A stretch of DNA of 64,000 bases. It comes from JAHCHG01 sp041394845. Lineage in GTDB: Bacteria; Acidobacteriota; Blastocatellia; Pyrinomonadales; Pyrinomonadaceae. The position numbers and the translations under genes are program-made. The stretch spans positions 372,001 to 436,000 of the forward strand of contig JAWKHL010000002.1 in NCBI GenBank assembly GCA_041394845.1, in the 5' to 3' direction. The notes under the pieces were generated by a model. The model was given only the letters and a program-made list of their open reading frames with translations, searched no databases and was not told where the DNA came from. This document shows positions 18,877-27,753 of this stretch, piece by piece. Every line of letters starts with the position of its first letter. Position 1 is the first letter of the stretch.

Positions 18877-21447
18877 ATGCTTAGAGGTAATTTCGAAATG
18901 AAATTTATTTGGGTCGCTCTCGCTACGGTTTTTTTTATGGCTTTGAACATCAACGGACAGACCAACGCTTCCAAAACCAAAATACCGCTCAATGACGGGT
19001 GGAGGTTCCGGCAGGCCGGGAAAACCGAATGGCATCCGGCCGGCGTGCCGGGCGTCGTTCAGACCGATCTTTTGGAGAACAAACTGATCGAAGATCCGTT
19101 TTACCGCGACAACGAAAAGAATTTGCAGTGGATCGGCAAAACGGACTGGGAATATGAGATGACCTTTCAGATCTCGCCGGAGACGATGCGGCGCGGTCGG
19201 CTCGAACTTTTGTTCGAGGGGCTCGACACCTACGCCGAAGTCTTTCTCAACGATCGGAAAATCCTCGATGCCGACAATATGTTTCGCCGCTGGCGGGTCG
19301 ATGTCAAAGATGCGGTCAGGTCGGGCGAGAACGTTTTGCGGATCAAATTCCGCTCGCCGATCAACGAGGTTCTCCCGCATATGAAAACGCTCGGTTACGA
19401 GTTGCCGGCCTCGAACGATCAGGGCGAAAAAACCAGTCCCTACACGCGCAAAGCGCCTTATCAATACGGTTGGGACTGGGGGCCGCGGTTCGTTACCAGC
19501 GGGATCTGGAAACCCGTCTTTCTGGAAGCTTGGGACGACGCCCGGATCGAGGACCTGCACATCAAACAAAACAAATTATCGAAAGAAAACGCCGATCTGA
19601 CGGCCGTTGTCGAGGTCATCGCCGCCGCGGATGCGGAAGCGACCGTCGAGGTCGAGAACAAAACCGACGGCAAAACCGTCGCGGCCAAAAAGGTTCAGCT
19701 TAAAAAAGGCGTCAATCCGGTTCCGCTCGATTTCGCCGTCAAAGATCCGCGCCTCTGGTATCCGGTCGGACTCGGCGAGCAGGCGCTTTACGATTTCACC
19801 GCGAAACTGAAGATCAAGGACCGGGCCGTCGATGAGAAAAAAACGCGGACCGGTCTGAGGACTTTGGAACTGAGACAAAAGCCCGATCAATGGGGCAAGA
19901 GCTTTACCTTCGTCATCAACGGAATTCCGGTTTTCGGCAAGGGCGCCAACTGGATCCCGGCCGACAGCTTTCCGACGCGAGTTACAAAAGAGCGCTACCG
20001 CCATCTGCTGGAGTCGGTCCGCGACGCCAATATGAACATGGTTCGCGTCTGGGGCGGCGGCATTTACGAGGACGATTATTACTACCAACTGGCCGATGAA
20101 CTGGGGATCCTTGTCTGGCAGGATTTTATGTTCGCCTGCAGCATGTATCCGGCCGATCGGGAGTTTCTGGCCAACGTCCGGCAGGAGGCGATCGACAACG
20201 TCAAACGTTTGCGGGATCATCCTTCGATCGTCCTCTGGTGCGGCAACAACGAGGTCGAAACGGCCTGGAATCACTGGGGCTGGCGCCAGCAACTGCCGGA
20301 TCACATCTGGGACGATTATCTGAAGATATTCTCCCGCCTGTTGCCCGAGGTGGTCGAAGAATACGACCCGGAAACGCCTTACTGGCCGAGTTCGCCGAGT
20401 TCCAATTATCAGGAGGACTCCGATTCGCAGAAGATCGGCGACGTCCATTACTGGGGCGTCTGGCACGCATCTCTGCCGTTCGCCGAATACGAGAAACAGT
20501 TTCCACGCTTTATGAGCGAATACGGTTTTCAATCGTTCCCCGAACCGGAAACGGTTCGGTCCTACACTCTGCCGGAAGACCGCCAGAGCATCGAAGCGCC
20601 CGTCATGCTGGCTCATCAGCGACATCCGCGCGGCAACCAGCTGATCCGCGAATACATGTTGCGCGAATACGTCGAGCCGAAGGATTTCGAATCTTTCCTC
20701 TACGTCAGTCAGGTCTTGCAGGCCGAGGGGATCAAGACCGGAACCGAGCATTTCCGCCGGATCATGCCGCAGAACATGGGCGCGCTTTACTGGCAGATCA
20801 ACGATTGCTGGACGGTCGCTTCGTGGTCGGGAATGGATTATTTCGGCCGCTGGAAGGCTCTTCATTATTACGCCCGGAGATTTTTCGCCCCCTTAATGGT
20901 CAGCCCGCACGTTAGCGAAGGCAAGATGGAATTTTACATCGTCTCGGATTTTCCGGAACCGAAAAAGGGCGAACTCGTCTGGACATTATTTGATCTCGAA
21001 GGCCGGGAACTCAAGAAAAAAAGCGTCGCCGTCGATGTCGAACCGATCAAAGGGAAATCATATCTGAGCGTTCCGGTCGAAGAACTGCTCGGCGGTCAGG
21101 ACGCGACCAACGCGGTTCTCGTCGCCGAGTTGAAAACGGATGGTCGGACGGTTTCGCAGAATGAGTATTTCTTCAAGCCGTTCAAGGAGTTGAAGCTCGA
21201 CCGCCCCGAGATCAAAACCGGGATCGCGCCGAGCGAAAAGGGCTTTACCGTAACGGTTTCTTCGGACAAAGTGGCCCGGGCGGTCTATCTCTACGGCAAC
21301 GGCGGCGAAGGGGCGTTCTCGGATAACTTTTTCAATCTGATTCCGGGCCGGGCCGTTACGACCGAGTTTCGCACCGCGCGTAAGATGAGCGCCGATGAGT
21401 TTCGAAAGATGCTCAAAATCAGGACGTTGCTTGATGCTTTTAAATAG
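18877..21447 (+). CDS. Glycoside hydrolase family 2 beta-mannosidase
   Basis: The 856-residue protein has an export signal (WVALATVFFMALNINGQ), a GH2 sugar-binding domain (residues about 35-200), an Ig-like domain and the TIM barrel. Acid/base Glu459 lies in CGNNEVETAW and nucleophile Glu548 in FMSEYGFQSFP. GANWIPADSF and VRVWGGGIYEDDYYY are characteristic of the beta-mannosidase branch. C-terminal Ig-like domains complete the length. Two starts are possible: the ATG at 18877 with AAAGG upstream, and the ATG at 18898, which would give a more compact signal peptide. It would release mannose from the non-reducing end of manno-oligosaccharides, matching the mannanase-like and epimerase genes downstream. 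Confidence 0.93.
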   Translation: MLRGNFEMKFIWVALATVFFMALNINGQTNASKTKIPLNDGWRFRQAGKTEWHPAGVPGVVQTDLLENKLIEDPFYRDNEKNLQWIGKTDWEYEMTFQISPETMRRGRLELLFEGLDTYAEVFLNDRKILDADNMFRRWRVDVKDAVRSGENVLRIKFRSPINEVLPHMKTLGYELPASNDQGEKTSPYTRKAPYQYGWDWGPRFVTSGIWKPVFLEAWDDARIEDLHIKQNKLSKENADLTAVVEVIAAADAEATVEVENKTDGKTVAAKKVQLKKGVNPVPLDFAVKDPRLWYPVGLGEQALYDFTAKLKIKDRAVDEKKTRTGLRTLELRQKPDQWGKSFTFVINGIPVFGKGANWIPADSFPTRVTKERYRHLLESVRDANMNMVRVWGGGIYEDDYYYQLADELGILVWQDFMFACSMYPADREFLANVRQEAIDNVKRLRDHPSIVLWCGNNEVETAWNHWGWRQQLPDHIWDDYLKIFSRLLPEVVEEYDPETPYWPSSPSSNYQEDSDSQKIGDVHYWGVWHASLPFAEYEKQFPRFMSEYGFQSFPEPETVRSYTLPEDRQSIEAPVMLAHQRHPRGNQLIREYMLREYVEPKDFESFLYVSQVLQAEGIKTGTEHFRRIMPQNMGALYWQINDCWTVASWSGMDYFGRWKALHYYARRFFAPLMVSPHVSEGKMEFYIVSDFPEPKKGELVWTLFDLEGRELKKKSVAVDVEPIKGKSYLSVPVEELLGGQDATNAVLVAELKTDGRTVSQNEYFFKPFKELKLDRPEIKTGIAPSEKGFTVTVSSDKVARAVYLYGNGGEGAFSDNFFNLIPGRAVTTEFRTARKMSADEFRKMLKIRTLLDAFK

Positions 21448-21483
21448 TGAGCAGTGAGCGGTGAGCAGTGAGCGGTGAGTAGT
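21445..21483 (+). repeat. Direct heptad array GTGAGCA/GTGAGCG starting at the GH2 stop codon
   Basis: From TAG (21445-21447) the sequence continues as roughly five tandem copies of GTGAGCA/GTGAGCG/GTGAGTA with a strict 7-bp period. There is no inverted arm nearby. Confidence 0.7.
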
Positions 21484-21579
21484 AGAGGGAGAGTTGCATT
21501 TTCGGGAAATTTCGGATTTTTTGAACCCTTCTTAGGTTTTTTTTGCCAGCTAAAGGTCGGGAGGTAAAGGGAAACACAT

Positions 21580-23433
21580 ATGCGGTTGAATACGTTGGAT
21601 ATCGTTATTCTGCTCGTCTATTTCGTGGCCATGATCGGGGTCGGCTTTTACGTTACGCGCCGGGCTTCGAAGGATCTGGATTCGTATTTTCTCGGCGATA
21701 AGGCGATGCCGTGGTGGCTTCTGGGAGTCTCCAACGCATCGGCCATGTGGGACATTACGGGAACGATGTGGCTGGTTTACATCCTTTTCGCTTACGGGAT
21801 GAAGGCGGTCTTTCTGCCCTGGCTGTGGCCGGTTTTCAATCAGGTCTTTGACGCCGTTTACGTTTCCAAATGGATCCGGCGGTCGAAGGCGCGGACCGGC
21901 GCGGAATGGATCCGGACGCGCTTCGGCACGGACCTTTCGGGCGAGATGGCCCGGTCCGTGGTTCTTCTGTTTGCCGTCGTCAGCGTCATCGGCTTTATCA
22001 GTTACGCTTATCAGGGGATCGGAAAATTTTGCAAGGTCTTTTTACCGTGGGACTTTTCGGCCGGGACCTATGCCATTATGATCATGGGCGTAACGGCGAT
22101 CTATGTCGTATTGGGGGGAATGCTCAGCGTCGTTCTGACGGATTTTGTTCAATTTATCCTGATGGCCGTTTCAAGCATCTTTATCGGCTTTATCGCAATG
22201 AGCAATGTCAGCCCCGAACTGCTCAATCAGGTTACGCCAGTTGACTGGAGCAACATCTTCTTCGGATGGAACATAGGTCTCGACTGGAACGGCATCCTGC
22301 CGGCCATGAGCGCCAAAATGGTCGAGGACGGCTGGGCCAACGCCTTCGGTTTCTTCTTTATGCTGATGGTCTTCAAGGGCATTTTGAACAGTATGGCCGG
22401 AGCCGCGCCGAATTATGATATGCAGCGCATTCTGGCGGCGAAGAGTCCGAAAGAGGCGAGTTTTATGAGCGCCATCGTCTCGGTCTGTTTGATCCCGCGC
22501 TGGATTCTGATCGGTTCCGTAACGATGATCGGGCTGGCCTTCGTAATGCCGACTTTCCAGAAAATGAATAAGCCCGATTTCGAATTGGTTCTGCCGTATG
22601 TCATCAACAACTTTCTGCCGGCCGGTCTGGTCGGTGTTCTGCTGGCCGGCCTGATCTCGGCGTTTATGTCCACCTTCAGCGCGACCGTCAATGCCGGCGC
22701 GGCCTATCTGGTCAACGACATCTACAAACCCTATCTCAACCCGAAGGCCGGAGAAAAAACGCTCATCCGGGCAAGTTATATCGCTTCGATCCTGGTCCTG
22801 GCGGTCGGCATCACGGTCGGTTCGATGCTGAAATCGATCAATGAGATCACCCAATGGATCGTCTCCGGGCTGTACGGCGGATATGCGGCCGCCAACGTTT
22901 TGAAATGGTACTGGTGGCGTCTGAACGGATACGGCTATTTCTGGGGAATGTTGACGGGGATCATCTGCGCGGTTCTTCTGCCGGTCGTCAAACCGCTGAT
23001 CGCGCCGGGCATCAACGACGTTTACGCTTTTCCGTTTATCCTGATCTTTTCGCTGATCGCCTGCATCGCCGGAAGTCTTCTGACCAAGCCGACCGACATC
23101 GAGGTGCTCAAGCAGTTTTACCGGGACGTTCGCCCGTGGGGATTCTGGGCTCCGGTCCACGCCGCCTGTGCCGAGGAAGATCCGTCGATCGAGCCGAACC
23201 GGGACGCTTTCCGCGATCTGACCAACTGCGGCGTCGGCATTATCTGGCAGTTGATGCTCGTAACCATCCCGCTTTACATCCTCTTTCGCAATTTTGCCGG
23301 AACCCTGGTGAGCGTCGTGATCTTGCTCGGAACGACTGTTTTTCTTAAATTTTACTGGTACGATAATCTATTAAGAGAAGAGGTGATGATGGGCGAAACG
23401 GAGATCGGCGAAGACCGCCAACTTTCGTTTTAG
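21580..23433 (+). CDS. Sodium:solute symporter (SSS family), probable sugar uptake
   Basis: The 617-residue integral membrane protein has about 13-14 hydrophobic helices. It starts LDIVILLVYFVAMIGVGFYV, followed by DLDSYFLGDKAMPWWLLGVSNASAMWD, the hallmark first-helix region of SSS transporters. GVLLAGLISAFMSTFSATVNAGAAYLVNDIY matches the conserved sodium-site helix 8 region. A long C-terminal tail with two further helices resembles solute carriers of the SGLT-like branch found next to glycosidase genes. Its position among mannan/glucan enzymes suggests uptake of mono- or disaccharides, but the substrate is inferred from context alone. A GGGAGG site precedes the ATG. Confidence 0.9.
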   Translation: MRLNTLDIVILLVYFVAMIGVGFYVTRRASKDLDSYFLGDKAMPWWLLGVSNASAMWDITGTMWLVYILFAYGMKAVFLPWLWPVFNQVFDAVYVSKWIRRSKARTGAEWIRTRFGTDLSGEMARSVVLLFAVVSVIGFISYAYQGIGKFCKVFLPWDFSAGTYAIMIMGVTAIYVVLGGMLSVVLTDFVQFILMAVSSIFIGFIAMSNVSPELLNQVTPVDWSNIFFGWNIGLDWNGILPAMSAKMVEDGWANAFGFFFMLMVFKGILNSMAGAAPNYDMQRILAAKSPKEASFMSAIVSVCLIPRWILIGSVTMIGLAFVMPTFQKMNKPDFELVLPYVINNFLPAGLVGVLLAGLISAFMSTFSATVNAGAAYLVNDIYKPYLNPKAGEKTLIRASYIASILVLAVGITVGSMLKSINEITQWIVSGLYGGYAAANVLKWYWWRLNGYGYFWGMLTGIICAVLLPVVKPLIAPGINDVYAFPFILIFSLIACIAGSLLTKPTDIEVLKQFYRDVRPWGFWAPVHAACAEEDPSIEPNRDAFRDLTNCGVGIIWQLMLVTIPLYILFRNFAGTLVSVVILLGTTVFLKFYWYDNLLREEVMMGETEIGEDRQLSF

Positions 23434-23450
23434 TTTTGCGATGGTAATCT

Positions 23451-23522
23451 GTGATAGGTGATAGGTGATGGGTGATAGGAAAAACCGCATGTCCCATCAC
23501 CCATCACTTATCACCTATCACT
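23451..23522. repeat. Inverted heptad array GTGATAG/GTGATGG
   Basis: Left arm 23451-23479 (GTGATAGGTGATAGGTGATG type) and right arm 23492-23522 (CCCATCACCCATCACTTATC type) are reverse complements, separated by a 12-nt loop. The arms are about four 7-bp units each. It would form a long hairpin between the symporter and the cupin gene. Confidence 0.85.
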
Positions 23523-23544
23523 CCATAAGAAAGGAGCAAATCGA

Positions 23545-23916
23545 ATGACATCTGAAATTGACAATTCTCCGAAATACGATGAGCGGCCGTGGGGAACCTT
23601 TACGGTTCTGGACGAGGGCGAGGGCTACAAGGTCAAGCGGATAGAGGTTTACGCCGGAAAACGTCTGAGCTACCAGAAACACGCTCGGCGGGCCGAACAC
23701 TGGTTCGTTGTCGAGGGAACCGCCAAAGTGACGCTCGACGGGCGGGAGATCATCAAAGAGGCCGGCGAAGCGATCGACATTGCGGTCGGGACGGCTCACC
23801 GGGTCGAAAATCCGGGCGACCGGCTGATGGTCTTTATCGAGGTCCAGCGCGGCGATTATCTGGGCGAGGACGACATCGTCCGGCTGGAGGACGATTTCGG
23901 CCGCGGAAGTCCGTGA
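23545..23916 (+). CDS. Mannose-6-phosphate isomerase-type cupin protein
   Basis: This small 123-residue single-domain cupin begins ERPWGTFTVLDEGEGYKVKRI and carries the metal-site pattern SYQKHARRAEHW, an internal Glu/Gly turn (VEGTAKVTLDG) and a late His (AVGTAHRVENPG). This is the same arrangement as the C-terminal isomerase domain of bifunctional ManC/AlgA type II phosphomannose isomerases, present here without the nucleotidyltransferase. An AAAGGAG site lies 9 nt upstream. It would interconvert mannose 6-phosphate and fructose 6-phosphate, which fits the last step of mannan breakdown in this locus. A plain sugar-binding cupin cannot be excluded. Confidence 0.85.
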   Translation: MTSEIDNSPKYDERPWGTFTVLDEGEGYKVKRIEVYAGKRLSYQKHARRAEHWFVVEGTAKVTLDGREIIKEAGEAIDIAVGTAHRVENPGDRLMVFIEVQRGDYLGEDDIVRLEDDFGRGSP

Positions 23917-23991
23917 AGATTATGGAGGTTTTGATCTTACCCGTTTCAGCCGGGGCTTGTGCCAACCGGGACTAAAGAGCAAGTTAAAGTT

Positions 23992-24507
23992 ATGTTTTGT
24001 CCGAAATGTGCGACCCAGAGAACAGACGATCAAAAATATTGCCGCGTTTGCGGACTCAATTTGGACATCATCTCGGAGATAATGACCGATGAAACGGTGG
24101 TCGATAAATTCAAATCCGCTTCCGACCGGCAAAAAAAGCGGAAGAATCGGATTCAGAGTTTCGGCGTGATCTTGATCATCCAGAGCCTTCTGATCGGTTG
24201 CGTGATCCCGATCCTGATCGGTCTCGGCGTTCCCGATCTGATGTCTTACGTTATGATCCTGGCCGGTCTGGCCGGAGTCGTCATGTTCAGCGGCGTGACC
24301 TTGACGATCTACGGCGATATGAAGCCGAAACCGGTCGAACCGGAGGAAGAAAAGGAAACGCCCGCGCTTTACGAAAAAGGGGTCGGCGAACTGCCTGCGG
24401 GCGACGATTTCGAACCGGCCCCGACTGTCATCGAAGGCACGACCCGAAGACTCGACACCAACAAGATCAAAGTTTCCCGCCGAAGCGACGGCGGTGAATT
24501 GACCTGA
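23992..24507 (+). CDS. Zinc-ribbon membrane protein of unknown function
   Basis: The start is set at the ATG at 23992, which begins with the zinc ribbon MFCPKCATQRTDDQKYCRVCG (two CxxC pairs). The upstream extension lacks a ribosome-binding site. The 171-residue protein then has a short charged linker, two hydrophobic helices (residues about 60-82 and 87-108) and a soluble acidic tail ending KIKVSRRSDGGELT. This ribbon-plus-membrane layout is common and largely uncharacterised. It lies 5 nt before the GH5 gene, so it is probably in the same transcript, but no role in sugar use can be inferred. Confidence 0.75.
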   Translation: MFCPKCATQRTDDQKYCRVCGLNLDIISEIMTDETVVDKFKSASDRQKKRKNRIQSFGVILIIQSLLIGCVIPILIGLGVPDLMSYVMILAGLAGVVMFSGVTLTIYGDMKPKPVEPEEEKETPALYEKGVGELPAGDDFEPAPTVIEGTTRRLDTNKIKVSRRSDGGELT

Positions 24508-24512
24508 AAATT

Positions 24513-26357
24513 ATGAACCCTGCCAGATCCGCCCCGTTGCTCATTCTCGTTCTTTGCCTGTCGGCCTTATCCGTTTTCGCGCAAAATGACATGAATTACT
24601 TCATCACCCGCGACGGCGACAAACTGCTGGAGAACGGTCGCGAATACCGCTTCGTTTCGTTCAACATCCCGAACCTTCATCTGGTCGAGGACAATATGGA
24701 GTTCGAAAAAACGAACGAATGGCGTTTTCCCGACGAATACGAGATCACGGACGCGCTGGAGAGCATAAAGAGAATGGGCGGCCGCGTCGCCAGAACCTAC
24801 GTCATCTCGATCTGCCGCAAGGATCAGCCGAATCCGATCCCGTGTCATGTCCGTCGTCCGGGCGAGTTCAACGAAGAAGCGTTTCGCGCGCTCGACAAGG
24901 TTCTCGAAGTGGCGAATCGGGTCGGCGTGCGCGTCATCATCCCGTTCGTCGATAACTGGAAATGGTGGGGCGGCCGCGAGGATTACGCCGCCTGGCGGGG
25001 CAAAACGGCTGATGATTTCTGGACCGACCGCGAGATCATCGAAGATTACAAAAAAACCGTCCGTTACGTTCTCAACCGCAAAAACACCCTCACCGGAAAA
25101 CTCTACAAAGACGATACGGCCGTCCTCGCCTGGGAGACCGGAAACGAGCTTTTTTCGACTCCTTCGTGGACCAAAGAAGCCGCTGCGCTGATCAAAGCGG
25201 AGGACAAAAATCATCTGGTCTGGGATGGGCTTTACATCGGACAGAAGGAATTACAGGAAGAGATCTTAAATGATCCGAACATCGACATCGTCTCAAGTCA
25301 TCATTATCCGGATCAGTTCAACGCGGACGGGATGGCCGGGAACATCAAGAAATGGAAAGCACGGATCAGCGGGAGAAAAGTTTATGTGGTCGGCGAATTC
25401 GGCTTCATTCCGCTCAAAGAGGTCGAAGCGGTGCTCGATGCCGTCATCGGATCGGGCGCATCCGGCGCGTTGATCTGGAGTCTCAGATATCACAACCGCG
25501 ACGGCGGATTTTACCATCACGCCGAGGGTTCGGGCGGCGGCCTGTACAAAGCCTATCATTATCCGGGATTCGCTTCGGCCGATGAATACGAGGAGAGGGC
25601 GCTCATCGAACTGATGCGCAAAAAGGCCTTCGAGATCCGCGGCCTCAAGGTTTCGCCGCCGGAAAAACCGTCCGCGCCGAGTCTTTTGCCGATCGAATCG
25701 CCGGCGCGGATATCCTGGCGCGGTTCGGCCGGAGCCTCGGGCTACAACGTCGAACGGGCCGCAGACCGGAAAGGCCCGTGGGAGATCGTCGGGATGAACA
25801 TCGACGATTCGCTTTACGGGTATCGGCCTCTTTTTTCGGACCGATACGCCGAGATCGGCCGCGAGTATTTTTACCGCGTCGTCGCTCTGGGCGCGGCCGG
25901 AGAATCATCGCCTTCGAACGTGATCGGGCCGGTCAAAGTAAAAGAGGGATTTCTGGTCGATGAAATGTCCGACGGGTCGCGGATCTTCGCTCTCGATGAG
26001 GATTTACGGTTCGTTTCCAAAGAACCCCGTCCCTACAAGGAGGACGCTTCGCGCCTCAAGGGAGCGGCCGGCGACTGGCTCATTTACCGCGCTTCGGGGC
26101 CGATCCGCTCGGCGGAGATCCTGACCTTTATGGAGGGCGAAGAAGTGGATTTCGAATTTTACCTTTCGGCCGACGGCAGGAACTTTGTCCGAACCGGGGC
26201 GAAATCGTCGCGCTATCCGACCGAGGTCAACCCTTACGGCTACAAACTCCCGGTCAAGTATGAACTCACTGACGATTCGGGCAAGATGCGTTTTCTCAAA
26301 ATAGTCTTCAAAACCGACGCGCAGATCAGCCGCGTGGAGATCCGCCACGGTCAATGA
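24513..26357 (+). CDS. Glycoside hydrolase family 5 mannanase-like enzyme, secreted
   Basis: The 614-residue protein has a signal peptide (LLILVLCLSALSVFAQ). The GH5 barrel (residues about 25-390) starts YFITRDGDKLLENGREYRFVSFN, a pattern typical of endo-beta-1,4-mannanases. Acid/base Glu212 lies in WETGNELF and nucleophile Glu295 in VVGEFGFI. HHYPDQFN and WSLRYHN line the cleft. Residues about 395-475 look like an Fn3-type module (ARISWRGSAGASGYNVERA), followed by a C-terminal beta-sandwich that may bind carbohydrate. The next gene overlaps by 4 nt (ATGA). The combination with GH2 beta-mannosidase and an AGE epimerase supports mannan as substrate. Confidence 0.88.
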   Translation: MNPARSAPLLILVLCLSALSVFAQNDMNYFITRDGDKLLENGREYRFVSFNIPNLHLVEDNMEFEKTNEWRFPDEYEITDALESIKRMGGRVARTYVISICRKDQPNPIPCHVRRPGEFNEEAFRALDKVLEVANRVGVRVIIPFVDNWKWWGGREDYAAWRGKTADDFWTDREIIEDYKKTVRYVLNRKNTLTGKLYKDDTAVLAWETGNELFSTPSWTKEAAALIKAEDKNHLVWDGLYIGQKELQEEILNDPNIDIVSSHHYPDQFNADGMAGNIKKWKARISGRKVYVVGEFGFIPLKEVEAVLDAVIGSGASGALIWSLRYHNRDGGFYHHAEGSGGGLYKAYHYPGFASADEYEERALIELMRKKAFEIRGLKVSPPEKPSAPSLLPIESPARISWRGSAGASGYNVERAADRKGPWEIVGMNIDDSLYGYRPLFSDRYAEIGREYFYRVVALGAAGESSPSNVIGPVKVKEGFLVDEMSDGSRIFALDEDLRFVSKEPRPYKEDASRLKGAAGDWLIYRASGPIRSAEILTFMEGEEVDFEFYLSADGRNFVRTGAKSSRYPTEVNPYGYKLPVKYELTDDSGKMRFLKIVFKTDAQISRVEIRHGQ

Positions 26358-27574
26358 TTTTCGATAAAGAGCAGATCAATGAACTTCGGGCGGAGATCGA
26401 ACGCGAATGGCTGGAAAACATCGCGCCGTTCTGGTTTCGGCACGCGCCCGACGAAGAGCGGGGCGGTTTTCGCGGCTTTGTTTCCAGTGATCTGCGTTAC
26501 GACGAGCGGGCCGAAAAGGGAATCATCCTCAATTCGCGGATTCTCTGGACCTTTGCCCGCGCCTTTGAGATATACGGCGACCGGGATCACCGGCGGATGG
26601 CGGATCGCGCCTTTCATTACATCGACGAAAAATTTTTTGATAATGAAAACGGCGGCGTCTTCTGGGCGGTCGATCATCTAGGTGCGCCGTCCGATACCAA
26701 AAAAAGGCCTTACTCGCAGGCTTTTGCCCTTTACGCTTTGAGCCAATATTTTGCCGCTTCCGGCGAAAATAAATCTTTCGAACGGGCGTTCGAACTTTTC
26801 GAAACGCTCGAAACGCATTGCCGCGATACGCGATTTGACGGCTATCTGGAAACCTTCGAACGGAATTGGACTCTGGCCGAAGATCTTCGTCTGAGCGAGG
26901 TTGACGCCGACGAGAAAAAATCGATGAACACGCATCTCCACGTTTTGGAGGCCTACGCCTCGCTCTTTCGGGTCTCGGGCGATGAAACAGTCAGGGCCAG
27001 ATTGCGGGCGTTGATCGGCATCTTTCTCGAAAAGATAATCCATCCGTCGGGCGATTTTCTGCAGATGTTCTTTGACGAGGACTGGACGCCGAAATCCCGG
27101 GTCGCCTCGCTCGGCCACGACATCGAGGCGAGCTGGCTTTTGTGCGAAGCGGCCGAAGTTTTGGGCGACGCTCCATTGTTAAAACGGGTTCGAAAGGCGG
27201 CTTTGAAGATGGCCCTTGCGGTTCGCGCAAAAGGTTTGGCGGCGGACGGAAGCCTGCTCTATGAAATGGAGAACGATTCGGTTCTTGATGCAAAACGCGA
27301 CTGGTGGGTGCAGGCCGAAGCCGTGGTCGGTCTGACCAACGCTTTCGAGTTGAGCGGAGACGAGGATCTTCTCGCCGCGGCCTTCGACGTCTGGGATTTC
27401 ATCAAAGCGAAAGTGATCGACCGCCGTTTCGGCGAATGGTTCTGGACGATCGATGATAAAGGTTTTCCCGCGTCCGACAAACCGAAGATCAGCGGGTGGA
27501 AATGCCCGTATCACAACGGCCGGATGTGTTTTGAAATGAGGGAGCGGCTGAAAAAGCTTTCAGAAAGAGGATAG
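26354..27574 (+). CDS. AGE family epimerase, probable cellobiose/mannobiose 2-epimerase
   Basis: The 406-residue cytoplasmic protein has the (alpha/alpha)6-barrel features of the N-acylglucosamine 2-epimerase family: ILNSRILWTFARAF, NHLHVLEAY-type histidine (NTHLHVLEAY), the conserved GHDIEASWLL with His255, and CPYHNGRMCFEM near the C-terminus. These match cellobiose 2-epimerases better than renin-binding proteins. The enzyme converts the reducing-end sugar of beta-1,4 disaccharides at C2, turning mannobiose into mannosyl-glucose. It overlaps the mannanase-like GH5 by 4 nt, so the two are co-translated. No mannosylglucose phosphorylase (GH130) is visible in the window. Confidence 0.9.
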   Translation: MIFDKEQINELRAEIEREWLENIAPFWFRHAPDEERGGFRGFVSSDLRYDERAEKGIILNSRILWTFARAFEIYGDRDHRRMADRAFHYIDEKFFDNENGGVFWAVDHLGAPSDTKKRPYSQAFALYALSQYFAASGENKSFERAFELFETLETHCRDTRFDGYLETFERNWTLAEDLRLSEVDADEKKSMNTHLHVLEAYASLFRVSGDETVRARLRALIGIFLEKIIHPSGDFLQMFFDEDWTPKSRVASLGHDIEASWLLCEAAEVLGDAPLLKRVRKAALKMALAVRAKGLAADGSLLYEMENDSVLDAKRDWWVQAEAVVGLTNAFELSGDEDLLAAAFDVWDFIKAKVIDRRFGEWFWTIDDKGFPASDKPKISGWKCPYHNGRMCFEMRERLKKLSERG

Positions 27575-27753
27575 GGGAAATTTCAGTTAAAAAGCGGGCG
27601 CAGAGCGACCCTTGCTGACCTGTCATTTACTCGAAGGGTTTTATTTGAATTTCGGATTCTTCATAAAAAGAGCCATAAAAAAAATTAAATAATTGACTGA
27701 AAAGATAAAAGCTACAGCAGTCAAAATTTTTTTCAAAAATCTGTCACTGCATT

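Noticed and set aside
23451..23522. GTGATGG arrays considered as a CRISPR
   Set aside because: The units are 7 bp, directly adjacent and without spacers. No cas genes are present.
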